64,000 nt of DNA from Alteripontixanthobacter muriae (GTDB taxonomy: Bacteria > Pseudomonadota > Alphaproteobacteria > Sphingomonadales > Sphingomonadaceae). The DNA lies in assembly GCF_013336795.1 (NCBI RefSeq), contig NZ_JAAFZT010000035.1, forward strand, positions 441,261-505,260, given 5' to 3'. The position numbers were made by a program, and so were the translations under genes. Below the pieces are notes generated by a model that saw only the letters and a list, made by a program, of their open reading frames with translations, had not been told where the DNA came from and searched no databases. Each line of letters opens with the position of its first letter. Position 1 is the first letter of the stretch. Below are positions 8,117 to 16,348 of the stretch, in pieces.

Positions 8117-9745
8117 ATGACCGACACGGAAGAACATGTTCGCCTAGATGCGCTCGTCGTTGGAGCGGGATTTGCCGGCCTTCGCGCCTTGTGGAGTTTG
8201 CGCGGTCTGGGCTTTGCTACGCGGGTTATCGAGGCATCGGACCAGATCGGCGGGGTGTGGAACTTCAACCGCTATCCCGGTGCTCGCTGCGACGTGGAGA
8301 GTTTCGATTATTCCTATCGCTTCTCGCCCGAACTCGAGCAGGATTGGCGCTGGTCAGAACGTTACGCGACCCAGCCCGAGATCCTGCGCTACATCAATCA
8401 CGTGGCTGACCGCTTCGACCTGCGGCAGCATGTCGACTTGTCCACGCGCATGGACGAGGCGCGGTATGATGAGGACGCAGGAGAGTGGGTGGTCACCAGT
8501 GAAGCTGGCACATCCTACCGCGCGACCTATTTGATTCTTGCCGTTGGCCAGCTTTCCCGTCCGAAGGACACCACCTATCCCGGCCAGGAAGAATTTAACG
8601 GGAGGGTCATCTACAGTGCCAATTGGCCGCGCGAGGGCGTCGACCTTTCGGGCAAGCGCGTGGCGATCATTGGGACTGGATCCTCCGGCGTGCAGATGAC
8701 GCCGGTCGTCGCCCGTGAAGCTGATCATCTGACCGTCTTTCAGCGAACAGCAAACTACTCGATCCCCGCCGCGAATGCTCCGGTCAGCGATGAGGAGGAT
8801 GCAGCAGTGAAGGCGAATTATCGTCAGCGCCGCGAAGACGCTCGCCGCTCTCCCAGCGGCCTCGGCTTCATTCCGAACGGCGCATCGGCCCTCGAGGTCA
8901 GCGAAGAAGAGCGTGAGCGGGAATATGAGAAGGCTTGGAACCGGCTCGGCTTCGGTTTCGCTCTCACTTACAAAGACATTCTTCTAGATCTTGACTCGAA
9001 CAAGACCGCATCAGATTTTATCCGCAAGAAGATTGCTGGCAGGGTGACAGATCCACTACTGCGCGAGAAACTGACGCCGGAGGGTTTTCCTTTCGGCACA
9101 AGGCGTCCTTCTGTCGACGACGGCTTCTACGAAGCTTTCAACCGAAGCAATGTCTCCCTAGTTGACCTTAAAGAGACGCCGATCCAGGAGTTTACGCAGG
9201 CGGGTATCCGAACCAGCGCGGCTGATCTGCCGTTCGACGTAGTGATCTACGCGACCGGCTTTGATGCTTTCACCGGCTCCCTCCTTGCACCGAATATCTT
9301 CGGGCGAGGCGGCCTGGCGCTCGCGAAGAAGTGGGAGGCCGGTCCGGTCAGCAATCTGGGTATTGGCGTCAACGGCTTTCCCAACATGTTCATCATCGGG
9401 GGCCCGGGAAGCCCTTCACTCCTGAGCAACGTATTGCTGTCGACTGAGGAGCAACTCGATTGGCTGGCAAGTTTCCTGGAGAAAGCTGGAAAGGACGACG
9501 TCCAGGAAATCGAAGCCGAAGCGCAGGCGGAACAGGACTGGGTGGAGCACGTCAATGAACGAGCGGCAGAGACGCTTTATCTCATGACGCCCTCTTATTA
9601 CATCGGAGCGGAAATGCCCGGCAAGCCGCGTGTTTTCATGCCCTATTCGGGAGGGGTGCGGTACTATCGGCGGATCTTGGAAAACGTGGCCAAGGACGGC
9701 TATAGCGGCTTCACTCTGCGCAAGGAGCCCGCGCTGCAAGCTTAA
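8117..9745 (+). CDS. Flavin-containing Baeyer-Villiger-type monooxygenase
   Basis: FAD/NADPH-dependent monooxygenase of 542 residues, the usual length for type I Baeyer-Villiger enzymes (ketone to ester or lactone). It has the FAD motif GAGFAG (16-21), the second family fingerprint GGVWNFNRYPGARCD (45-59), and the NADPH-binding IIGTGSSG (184-191). The main fingerprint reads FNGRVIYSANWP (160-171), with Tyr166 where the family normally has His. Start at ATG 8117 behind GGAGAAGAAGAGG; upstream in-frame codons overlap the operator and are not coding. It is transcribed divergently from the ligase, with an operator copy just upstream. The proposed role is oxidising the ketone left by retro-aldol cleavage, with the esterase hydrolysing the product. 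A related flavin N-oxidation chemistry is possible given the altered fingerprint. Confidence 0.88.
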   Translation: MTDTEEHVRLDALVVGAGFAGLRALWSLRGLGFATRVIEASDQIGGVWNFNRYPGARCDVESFDYSYRFSPELEQDWRWSERYATQPEILRYINHVADRFDLRQHVDLSTRMDEARYDEDAGEWVVTSEAGTSYRATYLILAVGQLSRPKDTTYPGQEEFNGRVIYSANWPREGVDLSGKRVAIIGTGSSGVQMTPVVAREADHLTVFQRTANYSIPAANAPVSDEEDAAVKANYRQRREDARRSPSGLGFIPNGASALEVSEEEREREYEKAWNRLGFGFALTYKDILLDLDSNKTASDFIRKKIAGRVTDPLLREKLTPEGFPFGTRRPSVDDGFYEAFNRSNVSLVDLKETPIQEFTQAGIRTSAADLPFDVVIYATGFDAFTGSLLAPNIFGRGGLALAKKWEAGPVSNLGIGVNGFPNMFIIGGPGSPSLLSNVLLSTEEQLDWLASFLEKAGKDDVQEIEAEAQAEQDWVEHVNERAAETLYLMTPSYYIGAEMPGKPRVFMPYSGGVRYYRRILENVAKDGYSGFTLRKEPALQA

Positions 9746-9790
9746 AGCATTGAGCCTTAGTGTCGAGCAGCCGGGACGATACCTACTCAT

Positions 9791-10981
9791 CTACTTTTGC
9801 AGGATTACCGATGCTCCGTTAGCACCGAGCCCTAGCACGGCCGACATGGCGATCTGCGCATTCTCTACCTGATGCCCCTCAGCCTCTCCCCGCAACTGCC
9901 ACGCCAATTCGCAAATCTGAAGCAGCGCTTGCGCAGTTGTTGCCTCCCCAAAGGAAAGAAAGCCGCCGCTCGGATTGATCGGCAGTGCGCCGTCAATGCC
10001 GAACTCGCCGCATACGAGCATATGGTCTGCTTCACCGGCTTCTACGAAGCCAAGCATCTCGGGCCAGTGCAGCACTTGCCATACGGAATTGTCGGCGATC
10101 TCGAGAAGATCGATATCCTTGTGCTCGATACCGGCCATTCTCATGGCCCGGTCGACCGAATTGACGACTTCACTCGTGTGCGAAACCCCGGCGCGAGGGT
10201 TAGCTGAAACGGCGGGAATGCGCACGGCTGGATCGCCGAACGAACCGGTAGCGGCGGCACATCCTGCCACGCGTAGGGCACGTTCTCCTAATCTGCGAGC
10301 GAAATGTTCCGACCCGAGTACGACGGCGGCCGCCCCGTCACTCACCGCGCAAATCTCTAGAAGGTGCAGCGGGTCGGCTACTTCTGGTGATGCGAGCACT
10401 TCCTCGACTGTGCACGGTTTGCGGTATCGCGCCCGCTTGTTGCCGACAGCATTCGCATGCATCAGGACAGAAGCCTTTGCAAAGGTTTCGGCCGATGTTC
10501 CGTGGTCGTGCTGCCGGCGGCGTGCCTCCATAGCCCAATAAGCGGGATTGGTTGCGCCAAGCGCTTTCCATCGAACGTAATCACCATCATTGACCGCGTC
10601 CATTCCACCTGGGGGTCGAGCGATGAAGCCTTTCGGCATGCGCTCGGCTCCGGCTGCGATAACGCAATCGTATTGCCCGCTTGCGACGAGCGCATGGGCG
10701 GTGGTGAACGCGATTCCGCCGGCGGCGCAGGCACCGCCCACATTGATGCAGGCGATGCCCGCTTCTGAAGTGTTCTGGAGAATCTCGTTGCCGTGAAGGC
10801 CCCAGCCCATGCCGCCCTCAAAACGGGAGCTCGCCGCGACCAGGCCCTCCACATCTCGCCAGGTTAGGTCTGCATCATTCAAAGCTTCAGCGATCGCTGT
10901 GCGGGCGAGGCTGACCTGATCAATTTCGGGAAACTTACCCCAGGAATGCGCGCCGGCACCCAGTACGTAAACCTGCCGCAT
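9791..10981 (-). CDS. Thiolase-fold lipid-transfer-type enzyme (Ltp2/SCPx-like, possible retro-aldolase)
   Basis: Thiolase-superfamily protein of 396 residues. The first active-site region is kept (VGGACAAGG, Cys85), but the GHP-type His loop of true thiolases is replaced by FGEATTA (344-350), and the C-terminal Cys motif reads LGLGANGA without Cys. Such loss is known in the Ltp2 group, where a thiolase-fold protein with a DUF35 partner performs retro-aldol cleavage of a beta-hydroxyacyl-CoA. The ATG overlaps the stop of the upstream DUF35 gene by one base (TGATG), as expected for subunits of one complex. It is last in the MaoC-MaoC-like-DUF35-thiolase unit. Thiolysis cannot be excluded without biochemistry, but the missing residues argue for aldol-type chemistry. 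Confidence 0.82.
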   Translation of the reverse strand: MRQVYVLGAGAHSWGKFPEIDQVSLARTAIAEALNDADLTWRDVEGLVAASSRFEGGMGWGLHGNEILQNTSEAGIACINVGGACAAGGIAFTTAHALVASGQYDCVIAAGAERMPKGFIARPPGGMDAVNDGDYVRWKALGATNPAYWAMEARRRQHDHGTSAETFAKASVLMHANAVGNKRARYRKPCTVEEVLASPEVADPLHLLEICAVSDGAAAVVLGSEHFARRLGERALRVAGCAAATGSFGDPAVRIPAVSANPRAGVSHTSEVVNSVDRAMRMAGIEHKDIDLLEIADNSVWQVLHWPEMLGFVEAGEADHMLVCGEFGIDGALPINPSGGFLSFGEATTAQALLQICELAWQLRGEAEGHQVENAQIAMSAVLGLGANGASVILQK

Positions 10982-11397
10982 CAGCTGGTTCCCTCCTGAC
11001 GAAAAACGTAGCCGCTAATGGTGCCGTCGCCACCCTTGGCCATAACGTCTCGGCCGAGCTCGACCGGCAAGCCGATGCGCAGCTCCTCGCGGGGGATATC
11101 GAGCCGCGCGAGCACTCGAAGTCCGGGCTGCAATTCCACGGTCCCAATCGCATAGGGTTTCCACTGCTCGAGCGCGAACAGCGGCGGCGGCTGGTAATTT
11201 TGCCAGCTATAGCTGTACAGCGAGCCTGTTGTCGGCAGTTCACACCGCCGCAGTTCACCATCCGTACAGTCGGGATCAGAGCATCCCACCGCTTCGGGAA
11301 AATAGTCGCTTCCGCATCCCGTGCAGTGGGAGCCAAGAAGAGCAATGTCATCATTGTCGTCGGCGAAGAGCCCCTCGATCACTGGTATATCGGTCAT
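10981..11397 (-). CDS. DUF35 OB-fold / zinc-ribbon protein
   Basis: Small acyl-CoA-associated protein of 138 residues. The N-terminal rubredoxin-like zinc ribbon has Cys25, Cys28, Cys39 and Cys44, followed by an OB fold (from about ELPTTGSLYSYSW to the end). DUF35 proteins act as partners of thiolase-fold enzymes such as Ltp2, HMG-CoA synthase or acetoacetyl-CoA thiolase, gating CoA substrate transfer. Its start overlaps the upstream gene's stop by four bases and its stop overlaps the thiolase ATG, so stoichiometric production is likely. In mycobacterial ChsH2 this domain is fused to a MaoC domain; here it is a separate gene beside two MaoC-type genes. Confidence 0.88.
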   Translation of the reverse strand: MTDIPVIEGLFADDNDDIALLGSHCTGCGSDYFPEAVGCSDPDCTDGELRRCELPTTGSLYSYSWQNYQPPPLFALEQWKPYAIGTVELQPGLRVLARLDIPREELRIGLPVELGRDVMAKGGDGTISGYVFRQEGTS

Positions 11398-11927
11398 AGC
11401 GACATGATGTCCCTTAGTTCACGAAAGTAGAGCGTACCGCCGGCAACGTCGGTCACCTCGATCTCGTGGCGCACGTAACGACGGCCGCGCTTTTCATATT
11501 TGTCTATCGCCCGCGTGCGGATTTCGACCGTGGTGCCGACCGGGATGGGGGCAATGATCTCGGATTCATGAAAGGTGTGTATAGAACCGATGGAGAAGGG
11601 CTTCGTGTGGTCGAACTGCACTGCGAGCACAAAATGGGAGACGAGGAGCGGCGGCACAATGGCACTGCCGAAAGGCGAACTGCCTTCCGCGCGCCAGCCA
11701 TTCATAGTCCATCCTTCGTACCAAGAATTGAAGTCCTCCACCCCATCGGCATAGAGCACCACGAGTTCCGGCGTGAGCGTGAGTTCGCGGGCCAACTCGT
11801 CACCGATTTCCACTGCATCCCAGTAGGGCGTCGAACCCTCTTCCAATCCGCCGATGAAAGCCCGGGTTTGCGCGATCTGTATGTCGCTCATCGGCTTGAG
11901 GGCGTCGGTGGCTACTTCCTCGGCCAT
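11394..11927 (-). CDS. MaoC-like N-terminal dehydratase-domain protein (hotdog fold)
   Basis: Predicted hotdog-fold subunit of 177 residues resembling the FAS1-like/MaoC N-terminal dehydratase domain (about 55-170, with PPLLVSHFVLAVQ and SIHTFHESEI). In known two-gene enoyl-CoA hydratases this half is often the non-catalytic partner of a MaoC protein. Start at ATG 11927, overlapping the stop of the upstream MaoC gene (TGATG), with AAGGAG seven bases upstream; a GTG three bases earlier is also possible. It probably forms a heteromer with the next gene's product and delivers the hydrated CoA ester to the DUF35-thiolase pair. Confidence 0.78.
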   Translation of the reverse strand: MAEEVATDALKPMSDIQIAQTRAFIGGLEEGSTPYWDAVEIGDELARELTLTPELVVLYADGVEDFNSWYEGWTMNGWRAEGSSPFGSAIVPPLLVSHFVLAVQFDHTKPFSIGSIHTFHESEIIAPIPVGTTVEIRTRAIDKYEKRGRRYVRHEIEVTDVAGGTLYFRELRDIMSL

Positions 11928-12397
11928 CACGCAGCTCCTTTTCCGCGCGGGACGGCAACGTCGAGCGTGCCGACCGTCTTCTTCTCACCCGCTTCATTCT
12001 GGGCCCAGAGGTCCACTGTAAAGCGAACTTCGTCAGCGTTTTCCTGTTTCGCGGTGATGATGCCGTGCGTCGAGATGACCTCGTTTGCGAGAGTAGCCGC
12101 GACATACTTGCAGCTGAACCTGGCGCCAGTGAAGAAGTGCTCGCCGAAATGATTGACGCACATTTCTGCAAGATAAGCAGACGACATTTCTCCGGTTTGG
12201 ATGGGCGCCTTCAAACCAGTCTTCGCCGCGTAGACGGGATCCCAATGATTGGGGTTGAAACGGCCCCAGAGCCTGGAGCCCATGAGCTGCACTGCCGCCT
12301 TTTTCTTCAAGCTCTGGAGTTCGTAACCCACTGGCGTGTCGGCAGTCACCCAGTCGCCGGACCTGGTGCCCCGCGGGTAAGATCGGCTGGTTTCCAT
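11927..12397 (-). CDS. MaoC-family hydratase/dehydratase
   Basis: Hotdog-fold protein of 156 residues with a MaoC-like domain over most of its length (NPNHWDPVYAAKTGL ... PIQTGEMSSAYLAEM), likely hydrating an enoyl-CoA. The canonical catalytic Asp-x5-His pattern is approximated by NHWDPVYA rather than perfect, so the catalytic assignment within the pair is uncertain. The ATG at 12397 is preferred over an in-frame TTG at 12415. It is the first gene of the four-gene unit and has an operator copy starting 63 bp upstream. The order hydratase, hydratase-like, DUF35, thiolase-fold matches the composition of the ChsH1-ChsH2-Ltp2 side-chain-cleaving system of steroid degraders. Confidence 0.75.
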   Translation of the reverse strand: METSRSYPRGTRSGDWVTADTPVGYELQSLKKKAAVQLMGSRLWGRFNPNHWDPVYAAKTGLKAPIQTGEMSSAYLAEMCVNHFGEHFFTGARFSCKYVAATLANEVISTHGIITAKQENADEVRFTVDLWAQNEAGEKKTVGTLDVAVPRGKGAA

Positions 12398-12459
12398 TCC
12401 AATGGTTCCTCGCAAGTGAGCGCAACTTGTGACTAGCCTAAGGCGTCAATTTCTCAGAA

Positions 12460-12475
12460 TCAACACAAACGTGGA
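12460..12475. promoter_or_regulatory. candidate TetR operator upstream of the MaoC-DUF35-thiolase unit
   Basis: TCAACACAAACGTGGA fits the motif shared with 4613, 4636, 7979 and 8070. It begins 63 bp upstream of the first ATG (12397). The remainder of the 12398-12725 gap shows no gene. Confidence 0.65.
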
Positions 12476-12725
12476 AAAAAGGGCAGAGAGCTTAGCGCTG
12501 TTTTGGGCTTTAGACGCAGTATGGTCGTTCACGCGACTATCCGGCATCAACGAATGTGTAGAATGCCCTGTTGCGGTGTAGGAGCGCTCTCGTGTGCGAG
12601 CTGCTCAGGTGGCAATTCACAAAAGGCCTTTTCAGCAATGCTCAGCCCTGTCGCTCGGCAGCTTAGAAAACCGAGCGAGCCGAACGGCCGACGGCTCGCC
12701 CCCTTTCAAGGCTAGTGCTACTCCT

Positions 12726-13907
12726 TTATCGCGCGCGCAGCATTGAGCGGTTCAGTTCCTGGGCGCTCTTCACGCCCATCAGCCGCATTCCCCGTTCGAT
12801 CTCGCCCTGCAAAATGGAGACGGCTCGCTCCACGCCCGCTTCGCCGGCAGCGGCGAGTGCATAGAGGTAGAGGCGGCCTCCACTTGCCGCCTTGGCGCCC
12901 ATGGCCAAGGCCTTCAGGACATGCGTACCTCTGCGCACGCCGCCATCGCAAATCACCTCGATGCGTTCTCCGACGGCATCGACGATTTCCTCAAGCTGGT
13001 CGAAGGGTGCGCGGCTGCCATCGAGTTGGCGGCCCCCGTGATTCGAGACCATGATAGCATCGCAGCCGATATCGGCTGCGCGGCGTGCATCAGCGGCAGA
13101 CATGACGCCCTTGAGGCAAAAGGTGCCGCTCCAGTCGCCGCGAAGCCGTTCGACTTCTGCCCAGTCCATGTTGGGGTCCAGCATGGTATCGAAATAGTCC
13201 TGAATGGAAATCGCGCTGCGGCTGCCTTCAGCTACATGGTTTTCCAGGTTTGGAAGGCTGAAGCGCTCGCGAAACAGGAAGTTCAATCCCCACTTCGGCC
13301 GGGTGGCGTAGGACATGAAGCTTGAGGGCGTGAATTCTGGCGGGGTTTTGAAGCGGGTGCGCTTGCACCGCTCGCGATTGCCGGAAACGATCGTATCCAC
13401 CGTCAATGCCACTGCATCGAATTTTGCAGCGCGCGCGCGTTCGAGTAGCGCCGAATTAAGTCCCCGGTCGCGGTGAAAGTAATATTGCAGCATCTTGGGG
13501 CCAGCGTAATTGGCCCCGATCTCCTCGATGCTCACGCTCGAAAGGCTGGAGATGCCGAACCAGAGGTTGTGCCGTTCGGCCACCTTTGCGACGGCGCGTT
13601 CTCCCTGCCAGTGGAACAGGCGCTGTAGCGCAGTTGGGCTGAGGATCAGGGGCAGGGCGGTCTTGCGCCCCATGATCTCGATTGAGGTGTCGATCTCTTC
13701 CACCCCGGCGAGCACATTAGGCACAAGATCCACGTCAGCGAAGGCTGCGGTGTTGCGCGCTTTCGTCAACTCGTCATCGGCGGCCCCGTCGATGTAGTGA
13801 AAGACCGGAAACGGCAATTTGCGCCAGGCAAGCTCGCGGAAATCTTCCACATTGTGGCAATCTTCAGGCGAGCGGATCGCGTGCGGGACAGGATAGGTGC
13901 GGGCCAT
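12726..13907 (-). CDS. lldD: FMN-dependent alpha-hydroxyacid dehydrogenase (lactate/mandelate type)
   Basis: Flavoprotein of 393 residues that oxidises an (S)-2-hydroxyacid to a 2-oxoacid, probably membrane-associated and feeding electrons to quinone. It contains the family active-site segment SNHGGRQLDG (catalytic His and substrate-binding Arg) and the phosphate-binding DGGVRRGTHVLKALAMGAKA. The usual following IGRPYLY appears as GGRLYLY. It begins at ATG 13907. It is co-oriented with the catabolic unit but separated by about 330 bases and lacks the shared operator, so membership in that regulon is doubtful. Lactate, mandelate or another 2-hydroxyacid are all possible; the symbol is by family resemblance. 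Confidence 0.8.
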   Translation of the reverse strand: MARTYPVPHAIRSPEDCHNVEDFRELAWRKLPFPVFHYIDGAADDELTKARNTAAFADVDLVPNVLAGVEEIDTSIEIMGRKTALPLILSPTALQRLFHWQGERAVAKVAERHNLWFGISSLSSVSIEEIGANYAGPKMLQYYFHRDRGLNSALLERARAAKFDAVALTVDTIVSGNRERCKRTRFKTPPEFTPSSFMSYATRPKWGLNFLFRERFSLPNLENHVAEGSRSAISIQDYFDTMLDPNMDWAEVERLRGDWSGTFCLKGVMSAADARRAADIGCDAIMVSNHGGRQLDGSRAPFDQLEEIVDAVGERIEVICDGGVRRGTHVLKALAMGAKAASGGRLYLYALAAAGEAGVERAVSILQGEIERGMRLMGVKSAQELNRSMLRAR

Positions 13908-14246
13908 TGTCGAGACTTCCGTTGCGTACCAAAGCCGTCACCGCGATGTTCCCTGCGGTGTTTCTGCTCTATGGGGTTGTACTACGCCAGTCCTGTGATT
14001 TGTTGAAAGGCTTCGCCTGCAATTTCGAACTGCAGCAGCAAAAAGGGACTGGGAGATCGGTTCTGGCTGAAGGGCGGCGAATGGTTGTTCGATCTGCGGC
14101 TGCCTAGATTGCAGCTCTCATCTCGCGCCAGCGAAGCGGTTCTAGTAAGGGACTGCAACCGAGCTACACCGGAACGAACGAGTTTCACCGGGCCATTGCT
14201 CCCGCAGCGAGGCAACTCGCTGAAATTGTCGATAAGGAACTGCACG
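13908..14246. other. divergent intergenic region, no gene seen
   Basis: 339 bases between the hydroxyacid dehydrogenase and the epimerase, which point away from each other. No copy of the TCAAYA-N4-YGTKGA motif and no convincing ORF was found; it should hold both promoters. Confidence 0.5.
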
Positions 14247-15245
14247 ATGCGAATTCTGATCACGGGGGCTGCTGGATTCATCGGCGCGGCACTGGCGGCG
14301 CGGTTGCTCGCGCGGGGTGACAGCGTGATCGGGATAGACGATCTCAACGACTATTATGCCGTTTCGCTGAAACGCGATCGCTTGGCCCAGGTCTCAGAAG
14401 CAGGCGGGAAGGAATTCGCCTTCACCTTTTGCGATTTCGCGGATGAGAAGGCGCTAAATGCAGCGCTGAGCGACGTCAGCTTCGACACCATTGTCCATCT
14501 CGGTGCACAGGCTGGCGTCAGGTTTTCCATCGATAATCCACAGGCCTATGCACAGTCGAACCTCATTGGTCACCTCAACATGCTCGAGCTGGCCCGTCAC
14601 CGCGGTACCCGGCACATGGTCTATGCCAGCTCCTCTTCTGTCTACGGCGGCAACAGTTCGACGCCTTTTTCGGTAGCGGACAGGGTCGATCACCCCCTCT
14701 CTCTCTACGCCGCGACAAAAAAGGCTGACGAGTTGATGAGCGAAACCTATGCCCATCTCTACCGTCTGCCGCTCACCGGACTGCGGTTCTTTACCGTCTA
14801 CGGCCCTTGGAGCCGTCCTGACATGATGACATGGAAATTCACCCGAGCGATTCTCGTGGGCGAGCCGATCCCCATTTACAATAACGGCGATATGTACCGC
14901 GACTTCACGCAAATCGACGATATCGTGAGCGGTATCGTGGCATGCCTCGACAACCCGCCTGCGGATGACGAGACCACCAAGCCGGGCGGGAGCACGAAGC
15001 CGCATGCCATCTACAACATCGGCAACAACCGCAGCGAACATCTTATGCGGGTGGTGGAATTGCTGGAGCAGGCGTGCGGCCGCGAGGCAGAGAAGGAGTT
15101 CCTGCCGATGCAGCCGGGTGACGTGTACAAAACCTTTGCCGATATAGACGCGATCAGCGATGACCTTGGATACCGGCCCACCACCTCAATAGAGCAGGGC
15201 ATACCCGATTTCGTGCGCTGGTACCGTGATTACCACGGGGTGTGA
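14247..15245 (+). CDS. NAD-dependent UDP-sugar 4-epimerase (UDP-glucuronate epimerase-like)
   Basis: Extended SDR enzyme of 332 residues interconverting a UDP-hexuronate (probably glucuronate/galacturonate) for surface polysaccharide. It has the N-terminal TGAAGFIG Rossmann motif (residues 6-13), SSSVYGG near 129-135, and the catalytic YAATKK motif, then RFFTVYGPWSRPDM, typical of UDP-glucuronate 4-epimerases. Start at ATG 14247 behind AAGGA; upstream in-frame codons are not convincing. It stands alone. A UDP-glucose dehydrogenase and UDP-glucuronate decarboxylase 10-15 kb away make UDP-glucuronate metabolism a theme of the region. Its last ~80 codons and 3' flank are duplicated in decayed form at 20462-20765. 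Confidence 0.88.
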   Translation: MRILITGAAGFIGAALAARLLARGDSVIGIDDLNDYYAVSLKRDRLAQVSEAGGKEFAFTFCDFADEKALNAALSDVSFDTIVHLGAQAGVRFSIDNPQAYAQSNLIGHLNMLELARHRGTRHMVYASSSSVYGGNSSTPFSVADRVDHPLSLYAATKKADELMSETYAHLYRLPLTGLRFFTVYGPWSRPDMMTWKFTRAILVGEPIPIYNNGDMYRDFTQIDDIVSGIVACLDNPPADDETTKPGGSTKPHAIYNIGNNRSEHLMRVVELLEQACGREAEKEFLPMQPGDVYKTFADIDAISDDLGYRPTTSIEQGIPDFVRWYRDYHGV

Positions 15246-15946
15246 CCGACAAGAGTTCAATCGAGAAATTGGCGGGATTTAGCTCAGCCCATCTAAGAAG
15301 GCGCCGCGTGAGGAGAGCCGGGAGAAAGAGGCTTGGCGATTTCTTGCGCAGCCTTCGGCCGCCCTTTTTGTTTGTGCAGGCTAAGTTTGCGCTTCCGAAA
15401 GCCAGCAGTATTCAAGGCTAGGATGGACCGAAACAAAGCGCAGCGCTCCTCGTCAGCGAAAAGGACCTTGCTTGCAGGGGAACAACGAAGAAGGCGCGCC
15501 TTTGCAAGCCAGCGCAAGTACCTGCGCCCAAGCACGTTTCGTTCCGCTTCCACTTATCGCAACTGTAGAGAAGCCAGGGGAGCAGGTGCGGTACCTCTCT
15601 ATCGCGGCCACCCGGGCTATGGCGCTCACATGGAGGATGGTAATTGAATTGCGTGCGGCCCCTAAAGGGCGTCGCTGATCGATTTACTAACCGGCAGGTC
15701 CGACGTGAACGGAAGAAGCAGTCCAAGCGCCGGACCAGCGGTTGCGCTCACACCGCTTGCCGTCACTGATGTATGTTAAAGGGTTGTCAGGCTGTCCAGA
15801 ATGGCAGTGTCGAAAGCTGTGAACAACCCGTGCTGATCTAGCAAGGCCGACACCTACGCTAAGCCAATTAGGTACAACGACTCTCCATAAACGCTCGATC
15901 GCCCAAGCGTCTGCGATTGCGGGGAGCCACATTGGAGCAGTATCGC
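15246..15946. other. 700-base gap without a convincing gene
   Basis: Several short frames exist on both strands but none shows a ribosome site, a recognisable domain or a sensible composition. No tRNA cloverleaf or terminator was seen. The first ~30 bases after the epimerase stop are also found after the decayed copy at 20734. The stretch may be debris of past rearrangement. Confidence 0.45.
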
Positions 15947-16183
15947 TCAGCCAAATAGGCGCCGAAACCAGCTCCGCTCCTTCTTATCGACGGCAGTCTG
16001 TCCCGATTGTTCAATCAGATAGTTGCCGAGCAAAAAGGCCTGCTGCTTACTTAATCGAACGCGGAAAACGTCCGGGTTGCGCTGCTCCATTGCTTCGCGA
16101 GATGGCATGCTCTCAACCCTGAGCATGAGACGCTCGCCATCGCTGTGATGCCCCCATCCGACCAATGCGCCATGGCTTTCCAT
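15947..16183 (-). CDS. conserved small hypothetical protein
   Basis: 78-residue protein with a charged C-terminus (KKERSWFRRLFG). GGGAGG lies five bases before the ATG at 16183, which supports it being a real gene. It has no signal peptide or membrane segment. The composition (a beta-rich middle with LRVES and an amphipathic FLLGNYLIEQSG segment) resembles small uncharacterised proteins I associate with sphingomonads, but I assign no function. It is a single-gene unit next to the ImmA/IrrE relic. Confidence 0.6.
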   Translation of the reverse strand: MESHGALVGWGHHSDGERLMLRVESMPSREAMEQRNPDVFRVRLSKQQAFLLGNYLIEQSGQTAVDKKERSWFRRLFG

Positions 16184-16348
16184 GTAACCTCCCTAACAAT
16201 GGGAGCTTTGTGCGACCTACGGTCGATATGAGCAAGCGCTGTGCACTTGACGGCCTAAAACGAGCCATTCTCGAACACAGCGATGAACATGCTTTTGCCA
16301 GTCGAGCGACTGGTTATCCAGTTCGCCCGCAAACCCTCTAGCGTCGCT

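Noticed and set aside
15293-15553. An 86-codon minus-strand frame rich in basic residues
   Set aside because: No ribosome site, no family resemblance, and it lies in a region that looks like rearrangement debris.
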